Positions 1-5,655 of a stretch of DNA of 5,790 bases are shown here, piece after piece. Where the stretch lies: the NCBI GenBank assembly GCA_034668785.1, contig JAXDOS010000165.1, positions 1 to 5,790 on the forward strand, given 5' to 3'. The notes under the pieces were generated by a model, which was not told the DNA's origin, searched no databases, and saw nothing but the letters and a program-made list of their open reading frames with translations. The number at the start of each line of letters is the position of its first letter. Position 1 is the stretch's first letter. The stretch is from CANKHA01 sp034668785 (GTDB taxonomy: Bacteria; Pseudomonadota; Alphaproteobacteria; Rhizobiales; Xanthobacteraceae). The translations under genes and the position numbers were made by a program.

Positions 1-852
1 GAATATCAAGGCAAGACGCTGCTCGCCGAAGGCTCCTATTCGAAGGATTCGGAGATCAAGGACGGCTATCCCGAATTCACCTTGGGCGTGCTGAAGAAGC
101 TCGGCTGGGACAAGGACCTCACGGAAGCCGAACTGGCGGTGATCAACAAGATCAACCCGACCACCCCTGACGCGGTGTCGTGGTCGATCGATCTCTCCGG
201 CGGCATCCAGCGTGTGGCGCTTCAACACGGCTGCATTCCGTTCGGTAATGGCAAGGCCCGCGCCAATGCCTGGAACTTGCCCGACCCCGTCCCGGTGCAT
301 CGCGAGCCGATCTACTCACCGCGTCCGGACCTTGTCGCCAAATACCCGACGCTGCCGGATGCCAAGCAATTCCGGGTGCCGAATATCGGCGCCACCGTGC
401 AGAAGGCGGCGGTGGACAAGGGCGTGGCGAAGAACTTCCCCATCATCCTCAGCTCCGGCCGTCTGGTCGAATACGAGGGCGGCGGCGAGGAGACACGTTC
501 CAACAAGTGGCTCGCCGAGCTGCAGCAGGACATGTTCGTTGAGATCAATCCGGCCGACGCCAACGAACGCGGCATCAAGGACGGCGCCTGGGTCTGGGTG
601 ACCGGCGCCGAGAACGGCTCCAAGGCGCGCATGAAGGCGCTGGTGACCGAACGCGTCGGCAAGGGCGTGGCCTGGTGCCCGTTCCACTTCGCGGGCTGGT
701 TCCAAGGCGTCGATCAGCGCAGCAAATATCCGAAGGGGGCCGATCCGATCGTGCTCGGCGAGAGCGTGAACACGCTCACCACCTATGGCTACGATCCGGT
801 AACCGGCATGCAGGAACCAAAAGCCACGCTCTGTCAGATCAGCGCGGCGTAA
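1..852 (+). CDS. fdhA: Formate dehydrogenase catalytic (alpha) subunit, C-terminal part; 5' end outside window
   Basis: The reading frame is open from base 1 to the TAA at 850-852, giving 283 residues of a protein that begins upstream. It is the C-terminal part of a molybdopterin oxidoreductase of the formate dehydrogenase type, which oxidises formate to CO2 at a bis-MGD molybdenum or tungsten centre. The last half (residues about 145-280 of the visible part) looks like the molydopterin-dinucleotide-binding domain: SSGRLVEYEGG at 151-161, VEINPADANERGIKDG at 180-195, GVAWCPFHF at 222-230, and the typical GESVNTLTTYGYDP tail at 253-266. The active-site Cys/Sec, the N-terminal 4Fe-4S cluster and any twin-arginine signal would lie upstream and cannot be checked. 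The beta subunit starts 67 bases later on the same strand, which supports a single operon. The name fdhA follows Wolinella-style usage; fdoG/fdnG-like is an alternative label. Molybdenum versus tungsten cannot be decided from this part. Confidence 0.95.
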   Translation, partial: EYQGKTLLAEGSYSKDSEIKDGYPEFTLGVLKKLGWDKDLTEAELAVINKINPTTPDAVSWSIDLSGGIQRVALQHGCIPFGNGKARANAWNLPDPVPVHREPIYSPRPDLVAKYPTLPDAKQFRVPNIGATVQKAAVDKGVAKNFPIILSSGRLVEYEGGGEETRSNKWLAELQQDMFVEINPADANERGIKDGAWVWVTGAENGSKARMKALVTERVGKGVAWCPFHFAGWFQGVDQRSKYPKGADPIVLGESVNTLTTYGYDPVTGMQEPKATLCQISAA

Positions 853-905
853 AGTTGAACGCATTTATTCGGCGAGCCGCTGTGCACTTCGCTGGAAAAT
901 GCTTT

Positions 906-912
906 GGGGAGA
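906..912 (+). promoter_or_regulatory. Ribosome binding site of the beta-subunit gene
   Basis: GGGGAGA lies 7 bases before the ATG at 920. It overlaps the codons that would follow the alternative ATG at 899, which has no such purine-rich site in front of it. It therefore favours the start at 920, giving a protein that begins MARMKFLCD. Confidence 0.7.
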
Positions 913-919
913 CGCGACC

Positions 920-1516
920 ATGGCTCGAATGAAATTCCTCTGCGACGCCGATCGTTGCATCGAATGCAACGCTTGCGTCACCGCCTGCAAGAACGAGCAC
1001 GAGGTGCCGTGGGGCATCAACCGGCGGCGCGTCGTCACCATCAATGACGGCAAACCGGGCGAACGCTCGGTCTCCATGGCCTGCATGCACTGTACCGACG
1101 CGCCTTGCGCGGCGGTGTGCCCGACCAATGCCTTCTATACGACCGCTGACGCGGTGGTCCTGCATTCCAAGGACATCTGCATCGGTTGCGGCTACTGCTT
1201 CTACGCCTGCCCGTTCGGCGCGCCGCAATATCCGCGTGTCGGCAATTTCGGTTCGCGCGGCAAGATGGACAAATGCACCTACTGCGCCGGCGGCCCGGAG
1301 GCCGACGGCTCCACTGCGGAATACGAGAAATACGGCTCCAACCGCCTGGCCGACGGTAAGCTGCCGCTGTGCGCGGAAATGTGCTCGACCAAATCGCTGC
1401 TGGCGGGCGATGGCGAGATCATCGCGCAAATTTACAAGGAGCGCGTCACCAAGCGTGGCTATGGTTCCGGCGCCTGGGGCTGGCAAACCGCCTATCGCGA
1501 GACCATCGCGTCGTAA
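920..1516 (+). CDS. fdh3B: Formate dehydrogenase iron-sulfur (beta) subunit, four 4Fe-4S clusters
   Basis: This 198-residue ferredoxin-like subunit carries electrons from the catalytic subunit to the cytochrome b subunit. Sixteen cysteines form four cluster sets: C13-C16-C19-C23, C55-C58-C63-C67, C87-C90-C93-C97, and C119-C122 with C151-C155. This is the layout known for FDH beta subunits. One extra cysteine, C8, stands just before the first set. The protein ends at about residue 198 without a hydrophobic C-terminal helix. E. coli FdnH is about 290 residues and has such an anchor, so this is the short form found with Wolinella-like and FDH3-type enzymes. The start at 920 was chosen for its Shine-Dalgarno site and because the family normally begins close to the first cysteine motif; an in-frame ATG at 899 would add seven residues. 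The gene sits between the alpha and gamma genes. The symbol fdh3B is from memory of family naming; fdhB is equally usable. Confidence 0.96.
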   Translation: MARMKFLCDADRCIECNACVTACKNEHEVPWGINRRRVVTINDGKPGERSVSMACMHCTDAPCAAVCPTNAFYTTADAVVLHSKDICIGCGYCFYACPFGAPQYPRVGNFGSRGKMDKCTYCAGGPEADGSTAEYEKYGSNRLADGKLPLCAEMCSTKSLLAGDGEIIAQIYKERVTKRGYGSGAWGWQTAYRETIAS

Positions 1517-1530
1517 GACAACAACAGACC

Positions 1531-1554
1531 GGGAGCAGGCATCTGCCTGCTTTC
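1531..1554 (+). other. Intergenic hairpin between the beta and gamma subunit genes
   Basis: AGCAGGCA (1534-1541) is followed by its exact reverse complement TGCCTGCT (1544-1551). With the innermost A-T pair opened, it forms a 7-bp stem and four-base loop, extendable at the base by two G-T pairs and one G-C pair (1531-1533 with 1552-1554). It lies 14 bases after the beta stop and 45 before the gamma start. There is only a short T run (1551-1553), so it is not a convincing terminator. It could stabilise the upstream mRNA or tune gamma expression, but that is inference. Confidence 0.45.
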
Positions 1555-1584
1555 CGGCCGACACCGCGCTTAAGCGGACGAGTT

Positions 1585-1593
1585 AGGGGAGGA
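1585..1593 (+). promoter_or_regulatory. Ribosome binding site of the gamma-subunit gene
   Basis: AGGGGAGGA, a near-ideal Shine-Dalgarno match, ends 6 bases before the ATG at 1600. It fixes the gamma start at 1600. The longer in-frame extension back to 1369 would overlap the beta gene and put the hydrophobic signal sequence in the middle of the protein. Confidence 0.8.
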
Positions 1594-1599
1594 CAAGGT

Positions 1600-2625
1600 A
1601 TGACGACGCTTCTCGCGCGCATCCGTTTGATCGCCGGCGCATTGGCGCTGCTGTGTATCTTGGCGATAGCGCCGCCGGTTAGCGCGCAGCAGCCGAACTC
1701 GGTCAATCCCACGGCAAGTTCGGTGAAGGAGGACCAGTTGCTGCGCGAGCTCAACCGCGTGCAGGGCCGCGTCACCATCCCGGATACGAAATCCGGGGTC
1801 GTCGAACAGCCGGCCGGTCGCGATTGGCGGCACTTCCACGAGGTAACGCTGCGCTGGATCGGCGCCATTTCCATTCTCGGCATTCTGGCGCTGCTGGTTA
1901 TTTTTTATCTGACCCGCGGCATGGTGCGGATCGAAGGCGGCAGATCGGGCCGCGCGATCGTGCGCTTCACCGCCCTGGAACGGGCGGTGCATTGGATGAC
2001 GGCGACCTGCTTCGTCATTCTCGCGATCTCCGGTCTCAACATCACCTTCGGCAAGCCGCTGTTGCTGCCGCTTATGAGTCCGGAAGCCTTCACCGGCTGG
2101 TCGCAAACGCTGAAATACGCCCACAACTATTTGAGCTTCCCTTTCACCATTGGCGTGGTGGTAATTTTCTTGATGTGGATCGGCGGCAATATTCCCAATG
2201 AAGTGGACAAGGAGTGGCTCAAGCGCGGCGGCGGCATCGTTGGCCATGATCATCCGCCGGCCTATCGTTTCAATGCCGGGCAGAAGATGATCTACTGGAT
2301 CGTCGTGCTCGGCGGCGGCGCGGTGGCCATCAGCGGTTATCTGCTGATGTTCCCGTTCTATGGAACCGGCATTGCCAACATGCAGGTCGCCGAGATCGTG
2401 CATGGCGTGATTTCGGTGCTGTTTGTCGCCGCCATGCTCGGACACATCTATATCGGCACCATCGGCATGGAAGGCGCTTTCGAGGCGATGGGGGAGGGCA
2501 CCGTCGACCTCAATTGGGCCAAGCAGCACCATAGCCTGTGGCTACAGGAAGAGATGGCTCGGACCGGCCCTAACGAATCGCAGCGGCAGCCGGGAGTCAG
2601 GCCGTCGGCCACCCCCGCGGAATAA
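1600..2625 (+). CDS. fdhC: Formate dehydrogenase cytochrome b (gamma) subunit with signal peptide
   Basis: This 341-residue integral membrane dihaem cytochrome b takes electrons from the beta subunit and should reduce quinone. It starts with a signal peptide: Arg at 7 and 9, a hydrophobic core at 11-24, and a likely cleavage site VSA|QQ after residue 29. A polar stretch (30-85) follows, then hydrophobic helices at about 87-104, 128-148, 180-197, 230-253 and 264-287. Candidate haem ligands are H131 (ERAVHW), H175 (YAHNY), H268 (IVHGV) and H282 (LGHIY). The 14-residue gap between the last two equals that between His155 and His169 of E. coli FdnI. The signal peptide, polar segment and extra helix make it longer than FdnI (about 217 residues, four helices), as in many proteobacterial gamma subunits of the longer type. 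The start is set by the strong Shine-Dalgarno site. The polar C-terminal tail (about 300-341) is probably cytoplasmic. The symbol fdhC follows Wolinella; the same name is used elsewhere for formate transporters. Confidence 0.95.
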   Translation: MTTLLARIRLIAGALALLCILAIAPPVSAQQPNSVNPTASSVKEDQLLRELNRVQGRVTIPDTKSGVVEQPAGRDWRHFHEVTLRWIGAISILGILALLVIFYLTRGMVRIEGGRSGRAIVRFTALERAVHWMTATCFVILAISGLNITFGKPLLLPLMSPEAFTGWSQTLKYAHNYLSFPFTIGVVVIFLMWIGGNIPNEVDKEWLKRGGGIVGHDHPPAYRFNAGQKMIYWIVVLGGGAVAISGYLLMFPFYGTGIANMQVAEIVHGVISVLFVAAMLGHIYIGTIGMEGAFEAMGEGTVDLNWAKQHHSLWLQEEMARTGPNESQRQPGVRPSATPAE

Positions 2626-2641
2626 CCGATCGCGACTGGCT

Positions 2642-2672
2642 AAAACGCCCGGCGGCATCCGCCGGGCGTTTT
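2642..2672 (+). terminator. Rho-independent terminator after the formate dehydrogenase operon
   Basis: AAAACGCCCGGCGG (2642-2655) and CCGCCGGGCGTTTT (2659-2672) are perfect reverse complements around a CAT loop, giving a 14-bp stem with a GC-rich core and A/T ends. It begins 16 bases after the gamma stop codon. The T run is only four long, so termination may be partial. Because the stem is flanked by A4 and T4 it could work in both directions, though no minus-strand gene ends here. Confidence 0.85.
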
Positions 2673-2685
2673 GCTATAAGGGGCC

Positions 2686-3195
2686 ATGCGTATCATCGGA
2701 TTTGCAGGCTGGAGCGGCTCCGGAAAGACCACCCTGCTCACCAAGGTCATCCCCCGGCTCACCGCGCGCGGACTGTCGGTGTCGACCGTCAAGCACGCTC
2801 ATCAGGGCTTCGACGTCGACCAGCCGGGCAAGGATTCCCACAGTCATCGCATAGCCGGCGCAACCGAGGTGCTGGTCGGCTCTGCCACACGCTGGGCGCT
2901 GGTGCATGAATTGCGCGGTGCGCCCGAACCCGCGCTCGGCGAGCTTCTCGCTAAACTGGCGCCGGCCGATCTGGTGATTGTGGAAGGCTACAAGCGCGAG
3001 ACTCACCCGAAGCTCGAAGTTCATCGGGCGGCCATCGGCAAGCCGCTGCTGCAACCCAATGATCCAAAGATCGTGGCCATTGCCTCGGACCAGCCCTTGC
3101 CGGGAGCGGCGGTGCCCGTGGTCGATCTCGACGATGTGGAGAGCGTTGTTGAGATTTTGCTGCGCCATGCGGCGCCATTGTCCGCGCAGCTATAA
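2686..3195 (+). CDS. mobB: Molybdopterin-guanine dinucleotide biosynthesis adaptor protein MobB
   Basis: This 169-residue P-loop GTPase-like protein has the usual length for stand-alone MobB. The N-terminus holds the strand IIGFAG and a Walker A loop GWSGSGKTT at 8-16 (K14, T15). TVKHAH at 34-39 and DQPGKDSHSHRIAGA at 45-59 match the MobB signature region, and DLVIVEGYKRE at 95-105 is the Walker B-like segment. MobB binds GTP and assists MobA in attaching GMP to molybdenum-molybdopterin, giving the MGD used by enzymes such as the formate dehydrogenase upstream. MobB often improves the pathway without being strictly needed. The start at 2686 has AAGGGG just before it at short spacing and leaves the Walker A at the expected distance from the N-terminus. 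The gene begins 13 bases after the terminator stem, with little room for a separate promoter. The stop is followed 3 bases later by a palindromic repeat, then moeA. Confidence 0.95.
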   Translation: MRIIGFAGWSGSGKTTLLTKVIPRLTARGLSVSTVKHAHQGFDVDQPGKDSHSHRIAGATEVLVGSATRWALVHELRGAPEPALGELLAKLAPADLVIVEGYKRETHPKLEVHRAAIGKPLLQPNDPKIVAIASDQPLPGAAVPVVDLDDVESVVEILLRHAAPLSAQL

Positions 3196-3198
3196 TTC

Positions 3199-3290
3199 TC
3201 GTCATGCCCGCACTTGTTGCGGGCATCCACGTCTTCCTTGCAGCTATGTCCCAAAGACGTGGATGGCCGGGACAAGCCCGGCCATGACGA
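3199..3290. repeat. Palindromic intergenic repeat with a four-arm fold, between mobB and moeA
   Basis: This 92-base element has nested inverted repeats. The ends TCGTCATG (3199-3206) and CATGACGA (3283-3290) pair. The left hairpin ATGCCCGCA/TGCGGGCAT (3204-3212 with 3218-3226) has a CTTGT loop. The right hairpin ATGGCCGGG/CCCGGCCAT (3263-3271 with 3277-3285) has an ACAAG loop. The inner stem CATCCACGTCTT/AAGACGTGGATG (3224-3235 with 3254-3265) encloses 18 bases. Together these can draw a cruciform or cloverleaf, with the ATG/CAT triplets shared between neighbouring arms. From memory, sequences of this type are scattered in many copies between genes of Bradyrhizobium/Rhodopseudomonas relatives; copy number here is untested. 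As RNA it could slow or end transcription between mobB and moeA. No coding capacity is likely. Confidence 0.85.
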
Positions 3291-3310
3291 TGTAAAACGT
3301 TCCCATCGCT

Positions 3311-3315
3311 CAGGA
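3311..3315 (+). promoter_or_regulatory. Ribosome binding site of moeA
   Basis: CAGGA ends 6 bases before the ATG at 3322. It supports this start over the in-frame TTG at 3214, which lies inside the palindromic repeat and would add a 36-residue extension coded largely by the repeat. Confidence 0.5.
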
Positions 3316-3321
3316 TTTCTC

Positions 3322-4578
3322 ATGGCGCAATTGACCGACGACTGTTTTGCTTTTGCCGGACCGCTGCTTCCGCTCGACGAGATGGAGCGGTTGATCCATG
3401 AACGCGTACAGCCGATTGCCGAGACGCAGACCGCTGCGCTGAGCGATGCGCGCGGGCGCGTGCTGGGCGCCGATATCATCGCGCCGCTCGACCTGCCGCC
3501 GTTCGATAACTCCGCCGTCGATGGTTATGCCGTGCGGCATGCGGCGCTGCATCCCGGCGCCGAGACCCGGCTTGTTGTTGCGGGCCGCGTCACCGCCGGT
3601 CAGGATTCTGCGCGGGAAATATCGGCGCATGAGGCAGTCCGCATCTTCACCGGCGCGCCGATGCCGCCGGGCGCCGACACGGTGTTCATGCAGGAGGACT
3701 GCCGCGTCGATGGCGAGGCCGTGATCGTGCCGCCGGGCTTAAAAGCGGGCGCCAACCGCCGTTTCGCCGGCGAGGATGTGAAAAAAGATTCCGTAGTGCT
3801 GACGGCGGGCCGCGTTCTCTCCGCGACGGATGTCGCGCTCGCCGCGGCGCTCGGCCTGACGACCGTTGAGGTCCGCCGTCGCGTGCGGGTGGCCCTATTC
3901 TCCACCGGCGATGAGATCGTGGAGCCCGGCACGCCGCGGCCCGCGGCTGCGTTATTCGACGCCAACCGTTATTTGCTCTCCGGCCTACTGGCGCGGCTTT
4001 GCGCCGAGGTGACGGACCTTGGCATTGTCCGCGACGATCCCGGCGCCTTGACCCGCGCCATCGGCGAGGCTGCAAAAAATCACGACCTGGTGCTGACTTC
4101 GGGCGGCGTATCGACCGGCGAAGCCGACCATGTACGTACGGCGGTGGAGAAGATCGGCCACTTGGTATTCTGGCGCGTCGCCATCAAGCCGGGACGGCCG
4201 GTGGCGATGGGGGTGGTCGCCGGTGCGGCTTTTGCCGGCCTGCCGGGAAATCCGGTCGCGGCTTTCGTTACCTTCGTGCGCGTGGTGCGGCCGTTGTTGC
4301 TGCGGCTCGGCGGCGCGACGCCGCAAACATTGATCGCGCTGCCGGTGCGGGCTGCGTTTTCCTACCGCAAGAAAAAGGGGCGCCGCGAATACGTGCGCGT
4401 AGCGTTGCGCCGCGCGCCGGACGGCATGGTGGAAGCGGTGAAGCATCCGCAGGAAGGTGCGGGCGTGATCACGTCATTGACGGAGACGGATGGGCTCGCC
4501 GAACTGGCCGAGGACACAACAAGCATTGAGCCCGGCGCAACCGTCGGGTTTCTTTCCTACGCGTCGCTCGTCGGCTGA
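3322..4578 (+). CDS. moeA: Molybdopterin molybdenumtransferase MoeA
   Basis: This 418-residue cytoplasmic enzyme is close to the usual MoeA length (about 410). It inserts molybdate into adenylylated molybdopterin, giving the molybdenum cofactor that MobA then converts to MGD. Signatures appear in order: PPFDNSAVDGYAVR at 59-72 (D67), RIFTGAPMPPGAD at 107-119 (T110), LFSTGDEIVEPGTP at 192-205 (D197, E198), DANRYLLSGLL at 213-223, LTSGGVSTGEADH at 258-270 (D269), VAIKPGRPV at 286-294 (K289) and FAGLPGNPVAAFV at 304-316. These cover the N-terminal region (about 15-180), the molybdopterin-binding domain (about 184-330) and the C-terminal domain (about 335-415). All expected active-site positions I can recall are intact. 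The ATG at 3322 follows CAGGA at good spacing. It follows mobB on the same strand across the palindromic repeat, and its stop lies 4 bases from the stop of a convergent gene. Some annotation pipelines call this family Glp. Confidence 0.96.
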   Translation: MAQLTDDCFAFAGPLLPLDEMERLIHERVQPIAETQTAALSDARGRVLGADIIAPLDLPPFDNSAVDGYAVRHAALHPGAETRLVVAGRVTAGQDSAREISAHEAVRIFTGAPMPPGADTVFMQEDCRVDGEAVIVPPGLKAGANRRFAGEDVKKDSVVLTAGRVLSATDVALAAALGLTTVEVRRRVRVALFSTGDEIVEPGTPRPAAALFDANRYLLSGLLARLCAEVTDLGIVRDDPGALTRAIGEAAKNHDLVLTSGGVSTGEADHVRTAVEKIGHLVFWRVAIKPGRPVAMGVVAGAAFAGLPGNPVAAFVTFVRVVRPLLLRLGGATPQTLIALPVRAAFSYRKKKGRREYVRVALRRAPDGMVEAVKHPQEGAGVITSLTETDGLAELAEDTTSIEPGATVGFLSYASLVG

Positions 4579-4582
4579 AGGG

Positions 4583-4885
4583 CTATTTTTCGCAGGTCGG
4601 ATCGGCGGTCGGGGAATCGCTGAAGTCGACCATGATGAAGCTCCAGGTACTGGCGACGCCGCATTCATCAGCTAACGCCTCGCCTCCCTGTGGCATCCCG
4701 GTGGATGCATTTTGCGGCACGGGCCGGGTTCGTCTGATCATCTGACGCCAGCTCCAGCTCGGGCTGATTCGAGCGCCCTCGGTGACATAGGCTGCGCCGG
4801 ACGGCTTTTGCACCGCGGCCATGGCGAAGAACCCGCCGACAGCAAGAATAATGGTGGCAAGGCAGGCGATCAGAAATACGCGCAT
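4583..4885 (-). CDS. Small predicted secreted protein, function unknown
   Basis: This 100-residue protein does not match a family I can assign a function to. It begins with a short Arg-containing start and a hydrophobic stretch (residues 3-23), with a likely signal-peptidase I site AMA|AV after residue 23, so export to the periplasm is expected. The mature part holds a Trp-rich motif SPSWSWRQM at 41-49, a basic run RRTR at 51-54, and a C-terminal region with two cysteines (C75, C98) that could form a disulfide. It reads like a short conserved exported protein of the Bradyrhizobium group, but that is only an impression. Support for it being real: GGGGGAA seven bases before the ATG, a plausible promoter upstream, an export signal, and a stop placed 4 bases from the end of moeA without overlap. 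It lies downstream of mobA on the same strand after a 111-base gap. No link to cofactor synthesis can be shown. Confidence 0.7.
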   Translation of the reverse strand: MRVFLIACLATIILAVGGFFAMAAVQKPSGAAYVTEGARISPSWSWRQMIRRTRPVPQNASTGMPQGGEALADECGVASTWSFIMVDFSDSPTADPTCEK

Positions 4886-4890
4886 GTCGT

Positions 4891-4897
4891 TTCCCCC
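4891..4897 (-). promoter_or_regulatory. Ribosome binding site of the small secreted protein gene
   Basis: Read on the minus strand, GGGGGAA lies just before the ATG at 4885-4883, about 5 bases from its end to the start codon. It is one of the main reasons to accept this small gene. Confidence 0.6.
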
Positions 4898-4938
4898 AGA
4901 GGCGTCGGCATTTTAGCTTTCGACGCTTATCTGCTGGC

Positions 4939-4966
4939 ATTATGGACCCCGTGCTGGCGAGATCAA
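4939..4966 (-). promoter_or_regulatory. Candidate sigma-70-type promoter for the small secreted protein gene
   Basis: On the minus strand, TTGATC (plus positions 4961-4966) and CATAAT (4939-4944) are separated by 16 bases. They match the -35 and -10 consensus at 4 of 6 and 5 of 6 positions. Transcription would start near 4932, giving a leader of about 47 bases before the ATG at 4885. The site lies in the 111-base gap after mobA, so the small gene may be transcribed separately. The match is by eye; alphaproteobacterial promoters vary. Confidence 0.45.
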
Positions 4967-4996
4967 GTGATTACAAAGTCGCGGGTCGAGTCAGCC

Positions 4997-5626
4997 CTAG
5001 GCGTCCGTATGCTGCGCTGCAAGACGTTGGGCGACGGTGGCGTCCTCCGGCGTGTTGACGTTGAAAAACGGGTCTACCGGTTCGGTGGGCCACTCCGCGA
5101 TGGCGACGCCATGACGGGCGGTCCACACCTCGATCTTGCGCAAACCCTCCTCCACTAGCGCGCGGCGCAGGTCATGACGTAACTCCACCGGCCAAACTCC
5201 GACCACGGGATGGCGCCAATCGCCGGACTTGGCGCAAGCAAGGGGCAGGCTCGCCGCGATCCGCGCCTCGTGCAGACGCCCGACAAGATCGCGGGGCAGG
5301 AAAGGGCAGTCGCCCGGCGCGCTGGCAATCCACCTAACGGCTGGCGCGTGGGCAGCGGCCCAATCCAGGCCGGCAAGAATGCCGGCCAGCGGACCGGCGA
5401 AGCCGGCCACGTCATCCGCCACCACCGGATGCCCGGCCCCGGCGAAACGAGCCGGATCGCCGTTGGCGTTGAGAATAATCCCTGAGCATTGCGGACCAAG
5501 ACGGCCGAGCACGCGATCGAGGATCGTGGCGCCGCCGATCTGAATCAACGCCTTGTCGCCGCCGCCCATGCGCCGGGCGAGGCCGCCGGCAAGGACAAGG
5601 CCGAGGGTGGGGGGAGTGGCGATCAC
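4997..5626 (-). CDS. mobA: Molybdenum cofactor guanylyltransferase MobA
   Basis: This 209-residue cytoplasmic nucleotidyltransferase uses GTP to add GMP to molybdenum-molybdopterin, forming MGD. The N-terminal Rossmann-type signature LVLAGGLARRMGGGDKAL at 10-27 includes K25. Other family features are the strand IILNANGD at 50-57, GPLAGILAGL at 78-87, the metal-binding aspartate D106 in APGDCPF, HPVVGVWP at 139-146, and the C-terminal FFNVNTPED at 187-195. The length is normal for the family (about 190-210). The start is a GTG at 5626 with only a weak purine-rich site before it. I chose it because it puts the nucleotide-binding motif about ten residues from the N-terminus and no better start is visible upstream before the repeat. 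It works with MobB (2686-3195), although it is on the opposite strand and not in the same transcript. A palindromic repeat begins about 28 bases upstream of the start codon, leaving little room for a conventional promoter. Confidence 0.95.
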   Translation of the reverse strand: MIATPPTLGLVLAGGLARRMGGGDKALIQIGGATILDRVLGRLGPQCSGIILNANGDPARFAGAGHPVVADDVAGFAGPLAGILAGLDWAAAHAPAVRWIASAPGDCPFLPRDLVGRLHEARIAASLPLACAKSGDWRHPVVGVWPVELRHDLRRALVEEGLRKIEVWTARHGVAIAEWPTEPVDPFFNVNTPEDATVAQRLAAQHTDA

Positions 5627-5655
5627 TGCGCCGGTGCCGCGGCAAACACCACTTC

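Noticed and set aside
316..864. Long minus-strand open frame opposite the alpha subunit
   Set aside because: It is a shadow of GC-rich coding sequence on the other strand, with no recognisable domain; the plus-strand product is a clear family member. The same applies to the long minus frames at 839-1564, 1570-2532 and 3985-4446.
1369..1599. N-terminal extension of the gamma subunit overlapping the beta gene
   Set aside because: It would bury the signal peptide inside the protein; the ATG at 1600 has a near-ideal ribosome site.
2641..2680. Conventional promoter for mobB around TATAAG at 2675-2680
   Set aside because: No -35-like hexamer lies at the right distance (the position falls inside the terminator stem), so it is kept only as a possibility in the findings.
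3199..3290. CRISPR array or tRNA-like gene suggested by the cloverleaf-like pairing
   Set aside because: There is no set of equally spaced direct repeats, and arm lengths, loops and conserved tRNA bases do not fit; it is a palindromic intergenic repeat.
3214..3321. In-frame upstream extension of moeA from a TTG codon
   Set aside because: It is coded largely by the palindromic repeat, has no ribosome site, and MoeA proteins do not need it; the ATG at 3322 has CAGGA at good spacing.
4862..4873. Possible lipobox (LIAC, residues 5-8) in the small secreted protein
   Set aside because: The cysteine is only eight residues from the start, before most of the hydrophobic core, so it cannot follow a normal lipoprotein signal; the AMA|AV site is more plausible.
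4712..5158. Plus-strand open frame across the small secreted gene and the end of mobA
   Set aside because: It runs antisense to mobA, whose motifs are certain, and shows no domain, export signal or ribosome site of its own.
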